From the NCBI RefSeq assembly GCF_013008635.1, contig NZ_CP053096.1, positions 372,001-436,000 of the forward strand: a DNA stretch of 64,000 bases. Reading direction: 5' to 3'. The DNA is from Mycoplasma miroungigenitalium (GTDB lineage Bacteria; Bacillota_I; Bacilli_A; Mycoplasmatales; Metamycoplasmataceae). The position numbers were made by a program, and so were the translations under genes. Below, piece after piece: positions 1-9,950 of the stretch (the first letter of the stretch is position 1; each line of letters starts with the position of its first letter). A model generated the notes under the pieces. The model did no database searches. It had not been told where the DNA came from and worked only from the letters and a program-made list of their open reading frames with translations.

Positions 1-816
1 AAGGGTAATAATATTGTCTAATAATTCGTCAATACCTTCACCAGTTTTAGCTGATCCAGTAATCATTGGTACGTCTCCACCGTATTCTTCGATAATAACA
101 TCATTTTCAGCTAATTCACGTTTAACACGTTCCAAATCCTTGGCTTGTTTGTCAATTTTATTAACAAAAACAATCATTGGAGCATTAGCTGCTCTTGTAT
201 GTTGGATTGCTTCTTTTGTTTGCGGCATAACGCCATCATCGGCAGCAACAACTAGAATGACAATGTCGGTAACTTGAGCGCCACGTGAACGCATTTCGGT
301 AAATACTTCATGTCCGGGCGTATCAATAAATGTTATTGTGCCTTTATCATGAAATACTTGATATGCGCCAACGTGTTGCGTGATACCACTGGATTCGCTT
401 TCAGCCACCTTGCTTTCACGAATATAGTCCAATAGAGTTGTTTTACCGTGGTCTACGTGACCCATAATTGTGATTACAGGAGGTCTTTTAGACAGCAATT
501 TTTCGTCATCTATAAATTCGACAGTGTTTAAAAAGTTTGAAGCATCAACACTTTGTTCTTTTTTAAAGTCTAAATTTTGTTCTAAACATACCTCAGCAAT
601 TTCTTCTTCTTCAAGAATGTGGTTGATTTGGTACATTTTTCCTTTCATCATAAAACTTTTAATTAAGTCATTTGGGTTCATTCCAATTTTTGTAGCAAAT
701 TCCCCTAATGGAAGTGTATTTGTAAAAATAAACACACCGTTTTTGACTTCTGTTTTAATGTCGTTCAATTGTGCTTGAACGTCATCTTGATTTGTTAATC
801 TATTCTTTTTAGACAT
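1..816 (-). CDS. infB: Translation initiation factor IF-2 (5' part, runs off the window)
   Basis: IF-2 is the GTPase that brings fMet-tRNA to the 30S subunit. The visible 272 codons start with [10 protein letters not shown] and carry an IF-2 N-terminal helical domain, then the G domain: G1 as [10 protein letters not shown]3 as DTPGHE, and G4 as NKID. A GGAGG lies just before the ATG, inside the end of ylxR. The C-terminal part lies beyond position 1. It overlaps ylxR by 22 bp, so the two are probably translationally coupled. The N-terminus is short compared with enteric IF-2, as is usual in mollicutes. Identification is certain. Confidence 0.97.
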   Translation of the reverse strand, partial: MSKKNRLTNQDDVQAQLNDIKTEVKNGVFIFTNTLPLGEFATKIGMNPNDLIKSFMMKGKMYQINHILEEEEIAEVCLEQNLDFKKEQSVDASNFLNTVEFIDDEKLLSKRPPVITIMGHVDHGKTTLLDYIRESKVAESESSGITQHVGAYQVFHDKGTITFIDTPGHEVFTEMRSRGAQVTDIVILVVAADDGVMPQTKEAIQHTRAANAPMIVFVNKIDKQAKDLERVKRELAENDVIIEEYGGDVPMITGSAKTGEGIDELLDNIITL

Positions 817-1076
817 TCTGCCTCCTTTAATTCTTTTTCGATTGACTCATATACGTTTTTAGTGACATTAGTACGAAAACTTCTGTTTAATGCTTTGGTT
901 TTTAAAATGAAATTTCAATTTTCATCGTTTGCAACGAAATAACAACCGCGACCTTTTTTTGTTTTTTTAAGATCAAGACTTATTATTCCTGTTTTTTTGT
1001 CATAGTCTACACGCGTTAAATCATTGACGGGTAAAATTTGACCAGTTACAATACATTTTCTATTGATTTGGTTCAT
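795..1076 (-). CDS. ylxR: YlxR-family RNA-binding protein (DUF448/RnpM)
   Basis: A 93-residue protein starting [16 protein letters not shown], with the family's early Cys-containing motif (RKCIVTG) and a basic GRGCYFV segment. One internal TGA is read as Trp. In the conserved operon order rimP-nusA-ylxR-infB this position is always YlxR, a small nucleic-acid-binding protein that in Firmicutes binds RNase P RNA. Its stop lies 22 bp inside infB, and it begins 3 bp after nusA ends. Identification rests on motif, length and synteny together. Confidence 0.9.
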
Positions 1077-1079
1077 TTA

Positions 1080-2717
1080 TTAATCTTCTCAAGCGTCGTC
1101 ATCTAAAAACTCGTCCAGGTCAAACTCATCAAGCCCATAGCTTGATAAATCATCATCAACCTTGAAATCTTTCAAGGCTTCTTTAACTTTTTTGTAGTCT
1201 TCAACATCGTTTCTTACTTGATGTTGATTTTTACTTTCTTCTTCTAATTGTTGTGCAATTTCATCAACTGTTTGAGGTTGTTCTACATTAGTTGCTTCAG
1301 GGGTTGTGTGTTTTTTAAATAATTCCTCGAAATCTAGATCAAAACTTGATGTATCAATATCAGCAAATTCTTGTTCTTGGAAATTTAACACATCAGTATC
1401 AAATGAATCTGCACTAACTTTAATTTTGTCAAGATCGACATCGAAACCAAACGCTTTTTTGTTGTTTCTTGTGTTTCTACGAATTGGACTACTTTTTATC
1501 TCGACTGCATTAGAATAATTAAATTTAATTCCTTGTTCTAAAGCATCTTTTTCAGAAATAACATCTAAATTACATTTTGTTAAGTTTGAAGCCAATGATA
1601 CATTAATACCTCTACGGCCTATAGCTGGTGTAAGCCCATCTTTAGCAACTATTACTCAATAAACATTACGTGTAGAGTTTTGGTCTTCGCCATTTTTTGC
1701 AACAACATCGATAATTCTTGCTGGCGACATTGCATTTCTAATGAATTTCTTAGGATCTTCATCATATAGAATGACATCGATTTTTTCGCCAATTTCTTGA
1801 TTAATAGCTGTAATTCTTTGTCCATTTGGACCAATAATTGAACCGAAAACATCAAAATCAGCAGGGGCTAATGCGCTAGCTTTAAATGCAACCTTAGTTC
1901 TTTCACCCGGTTGACGTACGGTTTCCACAATTTCGATAATACCTTCATTTATTTCCGGAATTGAACGTTTTAACAATTCTTCAACATTTTCCTTAGAATC
2001 CATCGAAACTTGCACTTGACTTAATTTAGCTTCCTCTTCCACACTCAAAATAGTTGCAAAAGCATATTGACCAGCTTTAATTTCTCTTCTTGAACTTATG
2101 TGGTTCGATGGAAGATAAGCTGTTGTTGGAGCATCATGTTCATCTGTAATTTGAACATTTCATGACCCATCGGCGTTTCTAGCATTAAATTGAATTCTGA
2201 CTCTTTCGCCAATTTTATCCTTGAATGTTTCGAAAACTTTTTGTTTTCTAAGCGATGACATCCCTTGTTTAATTGACGAGTGAATGGTTTTTAACAAATT
2301 AGAGTATTTTGTATTTTTTACCGCTTCAGATAAACGTTCAAGATCCAATACACGTTCAACAGTATCTCCTTCTTCAAGAGATTTATCAATTGCTTTTGCA
2401 TCAGAAAGTGAAATGTATGTGATGTGCATTAACAACACATCGCTTTCTCTACCAGGGGTCATACTTGAATTTAAATACCCTTGAGCTTCCTCATCGCTAA
2501 TTACAATCATTGATTTGATTACTGGTGTTAATGTTTGATTTTCCTCGTTTAAAATATATTCAACTTCTACTTCGGGGTCAATTTTAGATAAAATCTTTGT
2601 TGTTTCTTCACTGAATACATTGACAATATCACTTAAGTTTAGTTTTTGATTTTCTTCAAAAGATTTTACAATTTCGTAAAAGCTGTGTGACATACTAACT
2701 TTTTCTGTTTTTGACAT
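1080..2717 (-). CDS. nusA: Transcription termination/antitermination factor NusA
   Basis: A 545-residue protein that pauses RNA polymerase and modulates termination. The order is the NusA N-terminal domain (about 10-140), an S1 domain (about 150-220) and tandem KH domains, including IGPNGQRI in KH1. After about residue 370 there is an acidic, low-complexity tail rich in Asp, Glu and Phe, ending in DEFDLDEFLDDDAWED. The acidic tail differs from the short C-terminus of Bacillus NusA and recalls acidic extensions in other mollicutes. One TGA near the C-terminus is Trp. It is the second gene of the rimP operon, 8 bp after rimP. Confidence 0.95.
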
Positions 2718-2725
2718 AATAACTC

Positions 2726-3154
2726 CTAAAATTTAATGAATTTTTCAACACTTAAAATGTTTGATTTATCCACTTTAATTTTTCTTATATTTCCTTTTTG
2801 ATTTCATTTAATAATAATGTCTGCATCATTAAACTGTAATAATGTACAGATATATTCATTTACTTTGTTTTCTGTTTTGTAAAGTTTTATTAATAAATTT
2901 TCACCAATATGATTATTTAATTCATTAACTTCATAGCTCAAGTTAATTCCGGGTGAATGAACTTCAAGACCATCAAAACGATCAATGTTTTCGTTATCGA
3001 ATCACTCATTGATTTTGTAACTTAGTTCATTAACTTTTTGCATATCTGTGTACTTTACAGTAACTTCCAACAAAATAAATCCATCACTAGATGTTTCTTT
3101 GGCTGATAAAATATCATCACCAAATACTTCTTTTAGTTTTAAATCTCAATTCAA
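2726..3154 (-). CDS. rimP: Ribosome maturation factor RimP
   Basis: A 142-residue protein at the first position of the nusA operon, where RimP (30S assembly factor) is expected. The best start is a TTG, because an AAGGAGA lies at the right distance upstream and no ATG is suitably placed. It reads MNWDLKLKEVFGDD when the start is taken as Met. The middle shows the RimP signature LEVHSPGIN, a variant of the family's V-S-P-G motif that leads into the second domain. Two TGA codons are Trp. Weak sequence conservation is normal for this family; synteny carries much of the weight. Confidence 0.85.
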
Positions 3155-3399
3155 ATTTTCTCCTTAAAAACAACAAAGAGTTGCGGGTGCAACTCAATAT
3201 TATTTGACTTGATGACATTATTATATCACAATATGTTATTTTTTTAATTACTGCTCATTTCAGTTTTCTATTTGTGTTTATTACTAGCTTATCAATTTGT
3301 TGGTTTTTAATAATTAGCTTCTTTTTAAACGTTAGTGTTTAGTAAAGTTATTGATAAATAAAATTATGAAAAACTTCAATTTTTTCATTAAAAAATGTT

Positions 3400-3449
3400 T
3401 TGTGACGAGTAAAAATGTTGTAACATAATATGATAATAATTATTATAAT
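3400..3449 (+). promoter_or_regulatory. Promoter region of the structured RNA
   Basis: Two overlapping candidate promoters are visible. TTGTGA at 3400 with CATAAT at 3424 has an 18-nt spacer. TTGTAA at 3418 with TATAAT at 3444 has a long 20-nt spacer. Either would start transcription between about 3436 and 3457, just before the folded region. Confidence 0.5.
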
Positions 3450-3450
3450 A

Positions 3451-3770
3451 CCGTTAATGACTGAACGCTAAGTGTATCGACGCACAAGCTTAGAATTGGG
3501 CCATTTAACGGGCGTCGTTTCCAGTCAAAATTAATTCTTTAGAGTCTCGCATTGCTCCTTTTATTAACCATTGTTTTAGGTTTATGTTTTTTTCTTATAA
3601 CGGTTGGGTCTTCACCTATTATAAATAAAGGCGGTTCGCTTACGCCTTGATTAATAAAGCGGCCTAACAAATAGTATCATTTCGTGCTATGTTTGCTTCT
3701 TCCATTTCATCATAGTACTTATAATAATAAATAATGCGAAACAAGAGGTCCCTCCTCTTGTTTTCTTTAT
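3451..3770 (+). ncRNA. Structured noncoding RNA, family not recognised
   Basis: This stretch has no ORF but is more GC-rich and structured than other spacers. Visible helices: TGACTG (3458-3463) with CAGTCA (3522-3527) closes a domain. Inside it, CTAAG (3468-3472) pairs with CTTAG (3489-3493), and CGACGC (3478-3483) pairs with GCGTCG (3512-3517). These last two cross, forming a pseudoknot. AAGGCG/CGCCTT makes a hairpin near 3630-3648, and GTGCTATG/CATAGTAC another near 3693-3720. A strong intrinsic terminator follows. A promoter lies upstream, and rpsT has its own promoter downstream, so this is an independent RNA of about 310-330 nt. I could not find RNase P, tmRNA or SRP RNA signatures. Ends are approximate. 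Confidence 0.65.
3739..3770 (+). terminator. Intrinsic terminator of the structured RNA
   Basis: A 10-bp stem, AAACAAGAGG with CCTCTTGTTT, with a 5-nt loop (TCCCT), runs directly into a T-rich tail on the plus strand only. The minus orientation lacks a T tract. Confidence 0.85.
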
Positions 3771-3794
3771 TAATTGTGAATATTAATAAAATTT

Positions 3795-3821
3795 TTGATT
3801 ATTAAGATTTTATATTATAAT
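3795..3821 (+). promoter_or_regulatory. Promoter of rpsT
   Basis: TTGATT (3795) and TATAAT (3816) are separated by 15-16 nt. The resulting leader contains a 6-bp hairpin (AGTTCG/CGAACT, 3837-3854) before the ribosome binding site, which could be a place for autoregulation by S20, though this is only inferred. Confidence 0.6.
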
Positions 3822-3879
3822 AATTAAGATTTTTTCAGTTCGTCAAATCGAACTAAACATGAAAAAAGAGGAGGCTTAT

Positions 3880-4155
3880 ATGGCAAATATTAAATCAAAA
3901 GTTAAACACATCGCTAAATCTGAACAAAACAGAGTAAAAAATGCTGCGATGAAAACAAGAGTGCGTAAAGCAATAAGAGCTGCAAGAGAAGCAGTTTTAG
4001 CAAAAGCCGAAAATGCAAGCGAACTTGTAAATAATGCTCACTCAATTATTGCTACAGCAGTACAAAAAGGTGTTTTCCACCCAAACAAAGGTGCTAGAAA
4101 ATCATCACGTTTAGACAAATTTGTTAACTTGCAAAATGCTATCGTTGAAGCATAA
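3880..4155 (+). CDS. rpsT: 30S ribosomal protein S20
   Basis: A 91-residue basic helical protein, MANIKSKVKHIAKSEQN..., with the S20 core (KTRVRKAIRAA) and the C-terminal FHPNKGARKSSRL motif. The in-frame ATG 21 nt upstream is rejected because GAGGAGG sits just ahead of the MANIK start. S20 is a primary 16S rRNA-binding protein. The gene is monocistronic, with its own promoter and terminator. Confidence 0.97.
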   Translation: MANIKSKVKHIAKSEQNRVKNAAMKTRVRKAIRAAREAVLAKAENASELVNNAHSIIATAVQKGVFHPNKGARKSSRLDKFVNLQNAIVEA

Positions 4156-4172
4156 TAAGCATCCATCCATTT

Positions 4173-4200
4173 AAAAACGGGTAACCGTTTTTTATTTTAT
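4173..4200 (+). terminator. rpsT terminator
   Basis: AAAACGG, loop GTAA, CCGTTTT, followed by a T-rich tract. Confidence 0.85.
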
Positions 4201-4221
4201 TTTTCTAGAAATCATGATGGT

Positions 4222-4254
4222 AAAAAATAAAAAGAAAAACCCGCGCGGGGTTTT
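4222..4254 (-). terminator. pdhA-pdhB operon terminator
   Basis: On the minus strand GGAAAACCCC, GCGC, GGGTTTTTC forms a GC-rich stem followed by T5CT5. It lies just beyond the pdhB stop codon. Confidence 0.85.
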
Positions 4255-4268
4255 CCGTTATTGTTAAA

Positions 4269-5255
4269 TTATTTTAGAATTTCTTTAATAACTGTAGCAA
4301 TTTTGTCTTTGTTTACCATGAATAAACCTTCTAATGCAGGTAGAGGCATAGTAACATCTGGTCCGTTTAGACGAACTGGAGCAATTTTTAGGTCGTCAAA
4401 TGCTTTTTCGTTAACACGAGCGATAATTTCAGCTGTGATTGAACCTGATTGTACAGATTCCGAAATTGCTAATAGACGTCCTGTTTTCTTAACTGAGTTA
4501 ATAACAGTTTCGGTGTCTAAAGGTTTTAGAGTTCTTAGGTCAACTACTTCGATTGAGTAATCTTTTCCTTCAGCTGCCAATTGTTTAATAGCTGCGAATG
4601 TTTCGTGAACCATGTGACCGTAAGTAACAATTGTTAAATCATCACCTTCAGCTTTAACATCTGCTTTACCAATTGGTACTGTGTAGTATCCAGCTGGAAT
4701 TTCTTGTTTAAATGCACGGTAGTCGTGTTTGTGTTCTAGGAATACAACTGGGTCATTATCTTCAATAGCTGAAATTAATAGACCTTTTGAGTCATAAGGT
4801 GTAGCTGGCATAACTACTTTAAGTCCTGGAATGTGGCAGAATAATGCTTCGATTGATTCTGAGTGGTGTTCTAGAGCTCTAACTCCACCACCACAAGGCA
4901 TTCTTAGTACCATTGGTACTGATAATTTACCACGTGAACGGTTTCTTAGACGTGCTGCGTTACCAAATAATTGTGCTAATCCATAGAATACGAATCCTGA
5001 GAATTGAATTTCTGCTACTGGTCTTAGACCAGCAACAGCTGAACCGATTGCTGTACCTGTAATTGCTGATTCTGCGATTGGCGCATCAAAACATCTATCT
5101 ACACCATATTTCTTTTGTAGTCCTTGTGTTGCACGGAATACACCACCTTCGAACCCTGCGTCTTCACCATAAACGATAACTGTTTTATCTCTCTCCATCA
5201 TAATGTCTAATGCATTTGTGATGGCTGCGATGTTATTTACTTGAATTTTTTCCAT
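4269..5255 (-). CDS. pdhB: Pyruvate dehydrogenase E1 component, beta subunit
   Basis: A 328-residue protein forming, with PdhA, the E1 heterotetramer that decarboxylates pyruvate on thiamine diphosphate. Visible family blocks are VIVYGEDAGFEGGVFRAT near the N-terminus, PIAESAITGTAIGSA, MRMPCGGGVRALEHHSES (with the conserved His pair), and the C-terminal SITAEIIARVNE. Length matches the family. It lies 24 bp after pdhA and is followed by the operon terminator. The E2 and E3 genes are elsewhere in the window rather than in the same operon. Confidence 0.97.
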   Translation of the reverse strand: MEKIQVNNIAAITNALDIMMERDKTVIVYGEDAGFEGGVFRATQGLQKKYGVDRCFDAPIAESAITGTAIGSAVAGLRPVAEIQFSGFVFYGLAQLFGNAARLRNRSRGKLSVPMVLRMPCGGGVRALEHHSESIEALFCHIPGLKVVMPATPYDSKGLLISAIEDNDPVVFLEHKHDYRAFKQEIPAGYYTVPIGKADVKAEGDDLTIVTYGHMVHETFAAIKQLAAEGKDYSIEVVDLRTLKPLDTETVINSVKKTGRLLAISESVQSGSITAEIIARVNEKAFDDLKIAPVRLNGPDVTMPLPALEGLFMVNKDKIATVIKEILK

Positions 5256-5279
5256 AATATTATCTCCTTAATGTGAATC

Positions 5280-6365
5280 CTATTTAATAAATCTTCTGAA
5301 TGCTTCTTGTTGTTCAACTAGTTCTTCAGGTAGAGTTTCGTAGGTGTATTTGAATATGTCGTCGTAGCCTTCTGTAGCAATCATTTCTGTAGATTTGTCG
5401 TATGCAAGTTTAGCAGCTTCAGTAGCTTCTTCTGTTCAGGTTTCTTTTTCTTTTTCAGTAACAATTCCATTGTCGAATAAGTATTTTTCGATACGGTGGA
5501 ATGGTTCTCATTTTTCGTGTTCAATTTCTTCTTCTCTTGTACGGTATACACGTGGGTCATCACTAGTGGTGTGTTGTCCTTGACGTCATGTAACCATTTC
5601 AATTAGAACTGGACCGTGTCCTTCTCTTGCTCATTCTGCAGCTTCTGATAGAACTTCGTGAGCAGCTAACAAGTCATTACCGTCAACACGTAGTCCTGGT
5701 AATCCGTAGCTCATAGCTCTTTGTGAAAGTGTTTTAACTTTGTAGCTATTGTGTTCTGGAACAGAAATAGCTCATCTGTTGTTTGAGATTACAAATACAA
5801 CTGGTAAGTTGAATAGTGATGCTCAGTTTAATCCTTCGTGGAATTCACCCTCGTTTGTACCACCGTTACCGATAGTTGTGAAAGCAACTTGTCCTTTTCC
5901 AGCAACTTTAAGTGCTTTAGCAACACCTGCTGCTTGAGAAATTTGTGAACCAATGATAACTTGCATTGGAACAATGTTTGATTTGAATTTAGAACCCAAT
6001 TCTGAACCTCTTCAGTATAGGTAAACTGATTCTAATGATTCTCCACGTGCTAATAATGTAGCTAGCACACGGTAGTGAGGAATGAATCAGTCGTCTTTCT
6101 TCATTACAAAACCTAAAGCCGATAAGAAAGCTTCTTCTCCTAACATAGGAGCAAATGTTCCTAAACGTCCGGTTTTTTGTAGTGTTAATGCATAGTTGTC
6201 TCATGAACGTGAACGAATCATGTTTTTGTACATGTCTCTTAATAGTTCTTTTGACGCTGTTGGTTTGTATGATTTGTCAATTAGATCACCATTGATGTCT
6301 AAGAAACGAACCATTGCATCTGGGCAAGTCATTACTTTGCCCTCTTCGATGAATTTAAATTTCAT
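5280..6365 (-). CDS. pdhA: Pyruvate dehydrogenase E1 component, alpha subunit
   Basis: A 361-residue E1 alpha. The ThDP-binding region is seen as the GNGGTNEGEFHEGLNWA motif (family G-D-G-x-x-N-E-G, here with Asn in place of the first Asp), and the phosphorylation-loop-like segment is HTTSDDPRVYRT. Several TGA codons are Trp, for example in WDNYALTLQKTG. The start ATG follows AAAGGA at good distance. It leads the pdhA-pdhB operon; the region upstream contains two copies of a 28-bp repeat that may be regulatory. Confidence 0.97.
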
Positions 6366-6410
6366 ATGCGTATCCTTTCATAGATTTGTATATTTCATAC
6401 ATTAATATTA

Positions 6411-6517
6411 TATATAAATAACTTTTTGGTAAAAAAAATATATTATTTAATGTGGAAATTAAAAAAGTTGTTTTTTTAGCTAAAAAAGTATATAAATTTA
6501 ACTTTTTGGTAAAAAAA
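6411..6517 (+). repeat. Two direct repeats upstream of pdhA
   Basis: TATATAAAT followed by AACTTTTTGGTAAAAAAA occurs at 6411-6438 and again (with two extra T) at 6489-6517, about 78 bp apart. This lies in the promoter region of pdhA, which is transcribed leftward. The first copy overlaps a possible minus-strand TATAAT. No gene is present from 6366 to 6779. Confidence 0.55.
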
Positions 6518-6590
6518 CAATAGTTATACACAAAAAAATGACTTAAAAATCTCAAAATTTGTGAAATTGTTTTTCTATATGCGCCAGCAA

Positions 6591-6655
6591 TGCTACATTT
6601 TCCTTTATATGCTTGTCTATCGTGTTTTTCGTAAAAATAAGTATCAAATGTAGCA
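6591..6655. repeat. Inverted repeat with TGCTACATTT arms
   Basis: TGCTACATTT (6591-6600) and AAATGTAGCA (6646-6655) are perfect inverted copies, 45 nt apart. The same core recurs in the neighbouring terminator hairpin at 6768-6785, giving four copies of GCTACAT/ATGTAGC in 200 bp. Confidence 0.5.
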
Positions 6656-6765
6656 TCAAAAAAAATTTTTAAAAATGTGTAAAGATTTCCACAAATACTG
6701 ATATTTGAGAATGATATTTGAAAATTTCTCGCATTAATAAACTTTAACTTACGGATTTCAATAAA

Positions 6766-6787
6766 AAATGTAGCTTTTGCTACATAG
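6766..6787 (-). terminator. Terminator of the DUF3137-like gene
   Basis: On the minus strand ATGTAGC, loop AAAA, GCTACAT, followed by TTTTTTA. The stem includes the gene's last sense codon and stop. Confidence 0.8.
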
Positions 6788-8210
6788 TTTTAGATTTATA
6801 TAAATCAATAAATTCAATTAATGGATCAACTGTCTTCAATAAGTACTCAGCCATATTGGCACCAAAAATAGATAAATCACATGCTGCGTATAATAATTGG
6901 AATAAGTTGATATTTATTTCTTGAATATCTGTTAATTTTGCTTCTTCAAATTCTAATGTTGTTTTATTAGTTTGGGAATTATATAAAGGTACAACCTTAT
7001 TAAAATCTAATGCGTGTTGAACCGGTAGTTTTTTATCCGGGTATGATAAGATAGCATACATTTTATTTTGAATTGATCAAATAGATGAACTTCCAATACT
7101 GTAATGTTTACCGAATAAAACATTGTTTCTTAACGCATTTAAAGATTTTCCCAATAGATTTACAACATGAGACGGAACATCCATTGTCTTCAACTTGAAA
7201 GTTAAATCAAAATCATTATCTTGAAATTTTTGATCTTTAAAATTGCGTTTATTTGTATTAGCAATTTCATTAAAGTAGTTAAAAATAACAAAATCAGGCA
7301 TTTTAACGGTTGCTGTTGAAAGGTGCGCTCCAAAATCAAATGTAATATATTTTAATCATTGAATCTCGTCAGAAATTTTAGGTTTTAAGATTTGGCGAGA
7401 ATCGCTAGTTAATTTTTGTTTGTCTAGTGCAGAATATGTTGAAGTTTTGTCTAAGACATCAACATCCTGAAGTTCTAGTGTATAACCATTTACTTTATAT
7501 TCGTAACAAAAACCGACATCTTGCAATGTTTTATCATGTGAAATATCTGGGTAACTAAATCTATTCAAAATCTTTTTAGAAGCTTTTGTTGAAATGTATT
7601 CAACATTAAATGCGCCATCCAAAATAGTCTTTTTAATTGACTCATTGTCAAATTTAGTATTTGTGAAATGATCATAGACAGAAATGTAAATTGCGTTGTT
7701 TAAGTCAACTAATGATTTCTTTGTTTTTTGTTTTAATGAGACACAAACTAGCATCAAAATGAATCCTAAACCACACAACCCTCCCAATACTGGATAACCG
7801 ATATTAGTGTACTGTTCAAATGTTGTTTTCAATGGATTATCAAAAAAAACTAACATAACAAACGCTATTAAAGCTAAGGCAAATAACACAAATATTACTG
7901 AAGAAATGCCAGTTAATATTGAAAATGATTTATTTTTTTTCTTTAGATTTTTTCTCTGTAACGAAAATTCTGCGGCTTTTTCGTGATTGAAACTTCCAAC
8001 TGTTTTAGTTAACAAGTTAAAATGAATTTTTTTGGTAAGCAAGTTTTCTTCGCTTTCGTTTTTCAAGTCCTTCTTTAATTCATATCACTCAGGCATACTT
8101 CCTTGGTAATTTTGACATGTTTCTACCATATCTTCATCTATTTCTTTATTAATTGTTTCATACATTAATTTACCAATTGACATTTTTTGTTTTAGTAATT
8201 CTTTTTCCAT
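6780..8210 (-). CDS. Two-TM membrane protein, DUF3137-like
   Basis: A 476-residue protein reconstructed through three TGA codons. It has a cytoplasmic N-terminal region (about 1-95), two hydrophobic segments (about 100-125, FSILTGISSVIFVLFALALI, and about 145-165), then a long soluble domain to the end. The topology and the soluble segment (NDFDLTFKLKTMDVP..., followed by a strand block and MYAILSYPDKKL) resemble DUF3137 proteins, a family of unknown function common in mollicutes. The start follows AAAGGAG. It is a single gene between the pdhA promoter and lpdA. The family assignment is from pattern memory and needs a profile search; the gene itself is clear. Confidence 0.7.
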
Positions 8211-8293
8211 TCTTTTCTTCTCCTTTTCCTTATTTGTATATGAATTATAGTTCATTATTATAATATTACATATAAATGGGTGTGTTTAAAGCA

Positions 8294-8319
8294 CAAAAAA
8301 AGCTGCAGTGCAGCTTTTT
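8294..8319. terminator. lpdA terminator (bidirectional shape)
   Basis: AAAAAAGCTG, loop CAGTG, CAGCTTTTT. It lies just downstream of lpdA on the minus strand. Confidence 0.8.
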
Positions 8320-8331
8320 AACGTGATTTTT

Positions 8332-9792
8332 TTAGTGTTTATCTTTTTCTAATTCTAATTTTAGATGCGCATTACGTGCAGCTTCTCAAACAATTTCATT
8401 AAATGTTGGGTGTGGGTGTGTTGTGAATGTAACATCAGATACAGTCAATTTATGTTGCATTGCCATTCCAATTTCAGTAATATAATCAGTTGCGTTTGCC
8501 CCAATAATTGAAGCCCCTAAAATGTATCCTGTAGCACGATCGACAACAATTTTACAAAAACCTGCTGTGTCTTTTGTTGCAATTGATTTTCCTAAGTAAC
8601 CAAATGAGTATTTTGATGAAAATGCATCGTATCCTAATTCTTTGGCTTTTTCCTCAGTAATACCGACTACTGAAATTTCAGGGTGAGTATAAATACATCC
8701 TGGAACTGGTTTGGTCAATTCATATTTAACATCATGACCTATAATGTGTGCAACTGCTGTTAAAGCATGTTGGTAAGCAACGTGTGCCAACATATTTTGT
8801 GCTGTAATATCACCAATAGCATAAACATTTTCAACATTTGTACGCATAAATTCATCAACAAGAATTTCTTTTCTAGTGCCTAATTCAACACCTGTATTTT
8901 CAAGGTTTTCAGTTGCTGGAATACGTCCAACAGCAATCAAGTAAACATCACTTAGGATAGTTTTTTGTTCACCATTCATTTCGTACATTAGTTCTTTTTT
9001 ATCGTTTAGACCGTTAGTTGACGCACCATAAATAATTTCAATTCCTGCAGCAACTAGATGTTTAGTAATTTCTTTAATAACATCTTTGTCCATACCCGTT
9101 AGTAATGAGTCGGTGTTTTGAATAATTGTAACTTTTGAACCTGCTGCAGCAAATACTTGTGCAAATTCAACCCCAATAACACCACCACCAACGATGGTAA
9201 TTGTTTCAGGTAGTTCTTTGTCATAGTTAATTGCTTCACGAGATGATAACAATTTAAAATCTTTATATCCTTGTTCGAAACCATTTAATTGTTTCAATCT
9301 ACGAGCGTGGCTACCCATTGCCATAATAATGCTTTGTCCTTTATAAACTTTACCATTTACCTTAACAACGTGCGAACCAAGTCATTCGGCCTCACCTTCT
9401 TCGATAGTAGCTTTTGAACCTTTCATAAGCATTTTTACCCCGCCTGAAATTTGTTTAACTACAGCAGCTTTTCTTTCATGCATTTTCTTTCAAGTGGCTT
9501 GACTATCAACTTTGATGTCTTCTAAGTTTGCGACAACTCCATAACTTGCAGCATTTTTTAATGTTTCAAGAACATGAACTGAAGCTAGCATTGCTTTAGT
9601 TGGAATACATCCAATGTTCAAGCAAACACCACCTCAGAATTCTTTTTCAATAATTAAAACTTTTTTGCCAGATTTACCTAATTCTTCGGCCGCTAAATAT
9701 CCCCCAGGACCAGCACCTACAACGATTACGTCAAATTCAGCGTCAATTTGTCCGGCGTATACAACACCTTTTTCGCTAAAAGCTTTTTTCAT
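8332..9792 (-). CDS. lpdA: Dihydrolipoamide dehydrogenase (PDH E3)
   Basis: A 486-residue FAD enzyme that reoxidises the lipoyl arm of E2 with NAD+. It shows the FAD-binding GAGPGGYLAAEELG near residue 26, the redox disulfide motif GGVCLNIGCIPTK, the NAD-binding GGGVIGVEFAQ, a second FAD motif (YAIGDI), and the active-site HPHPT near the C-terminus. In several mycoplasmas E3 carries an N-terminal lipoyl domain. Here only about 20 extra residues precede the FAD motif, so there is none. The start at MKKAF is chosen because AAGGGA lies 9-10 nt ahead. Monocistronic. Confidence 0.96.
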
Positions 9793-9938
9793 AAATTTAT
9801 TTCCCTTCATTATTTCAACATTTGTTGATTTTGATATTGATATTATAAAAAAAGAAATTATTTCTATAATAAAATTTAAATTTTTTTTATTAATTAAAGC
9901 TAATTTATGAAATAAAAATGCAAACAGCGTTTTATGCT

Positions 9939-9944
9939 TATAAT
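9939..9944 (+). promoter_or_regulatory. -10 box of ppa (leaderless start)
   Basis: TATAAT ends 6 nt before the ppa ATG and no Shine-Dalgarno sequence is present, so transcription should begin at or next to the A of the ATG. Confidence 0.65.
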
Positions 9945-9950
9945 TAAGAT

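Noticed and set aside
3451-3770. Structured RNA as RNase P RNA, tmRNA or SRP RNA
   Set aside because: None of the conserved cores (GAAAGTCC/ACAGAA of RNase P, a tRNA-like 3' end with CCA, the SRP GGAAG/AGCAG loop) is present on either strand.
5395-5583. Plus-strand open frames opposite pdhA and many other genes
   Set aside because: They are shadows of the minus-strand genes with no ribosome binding site or recognisable protein features.
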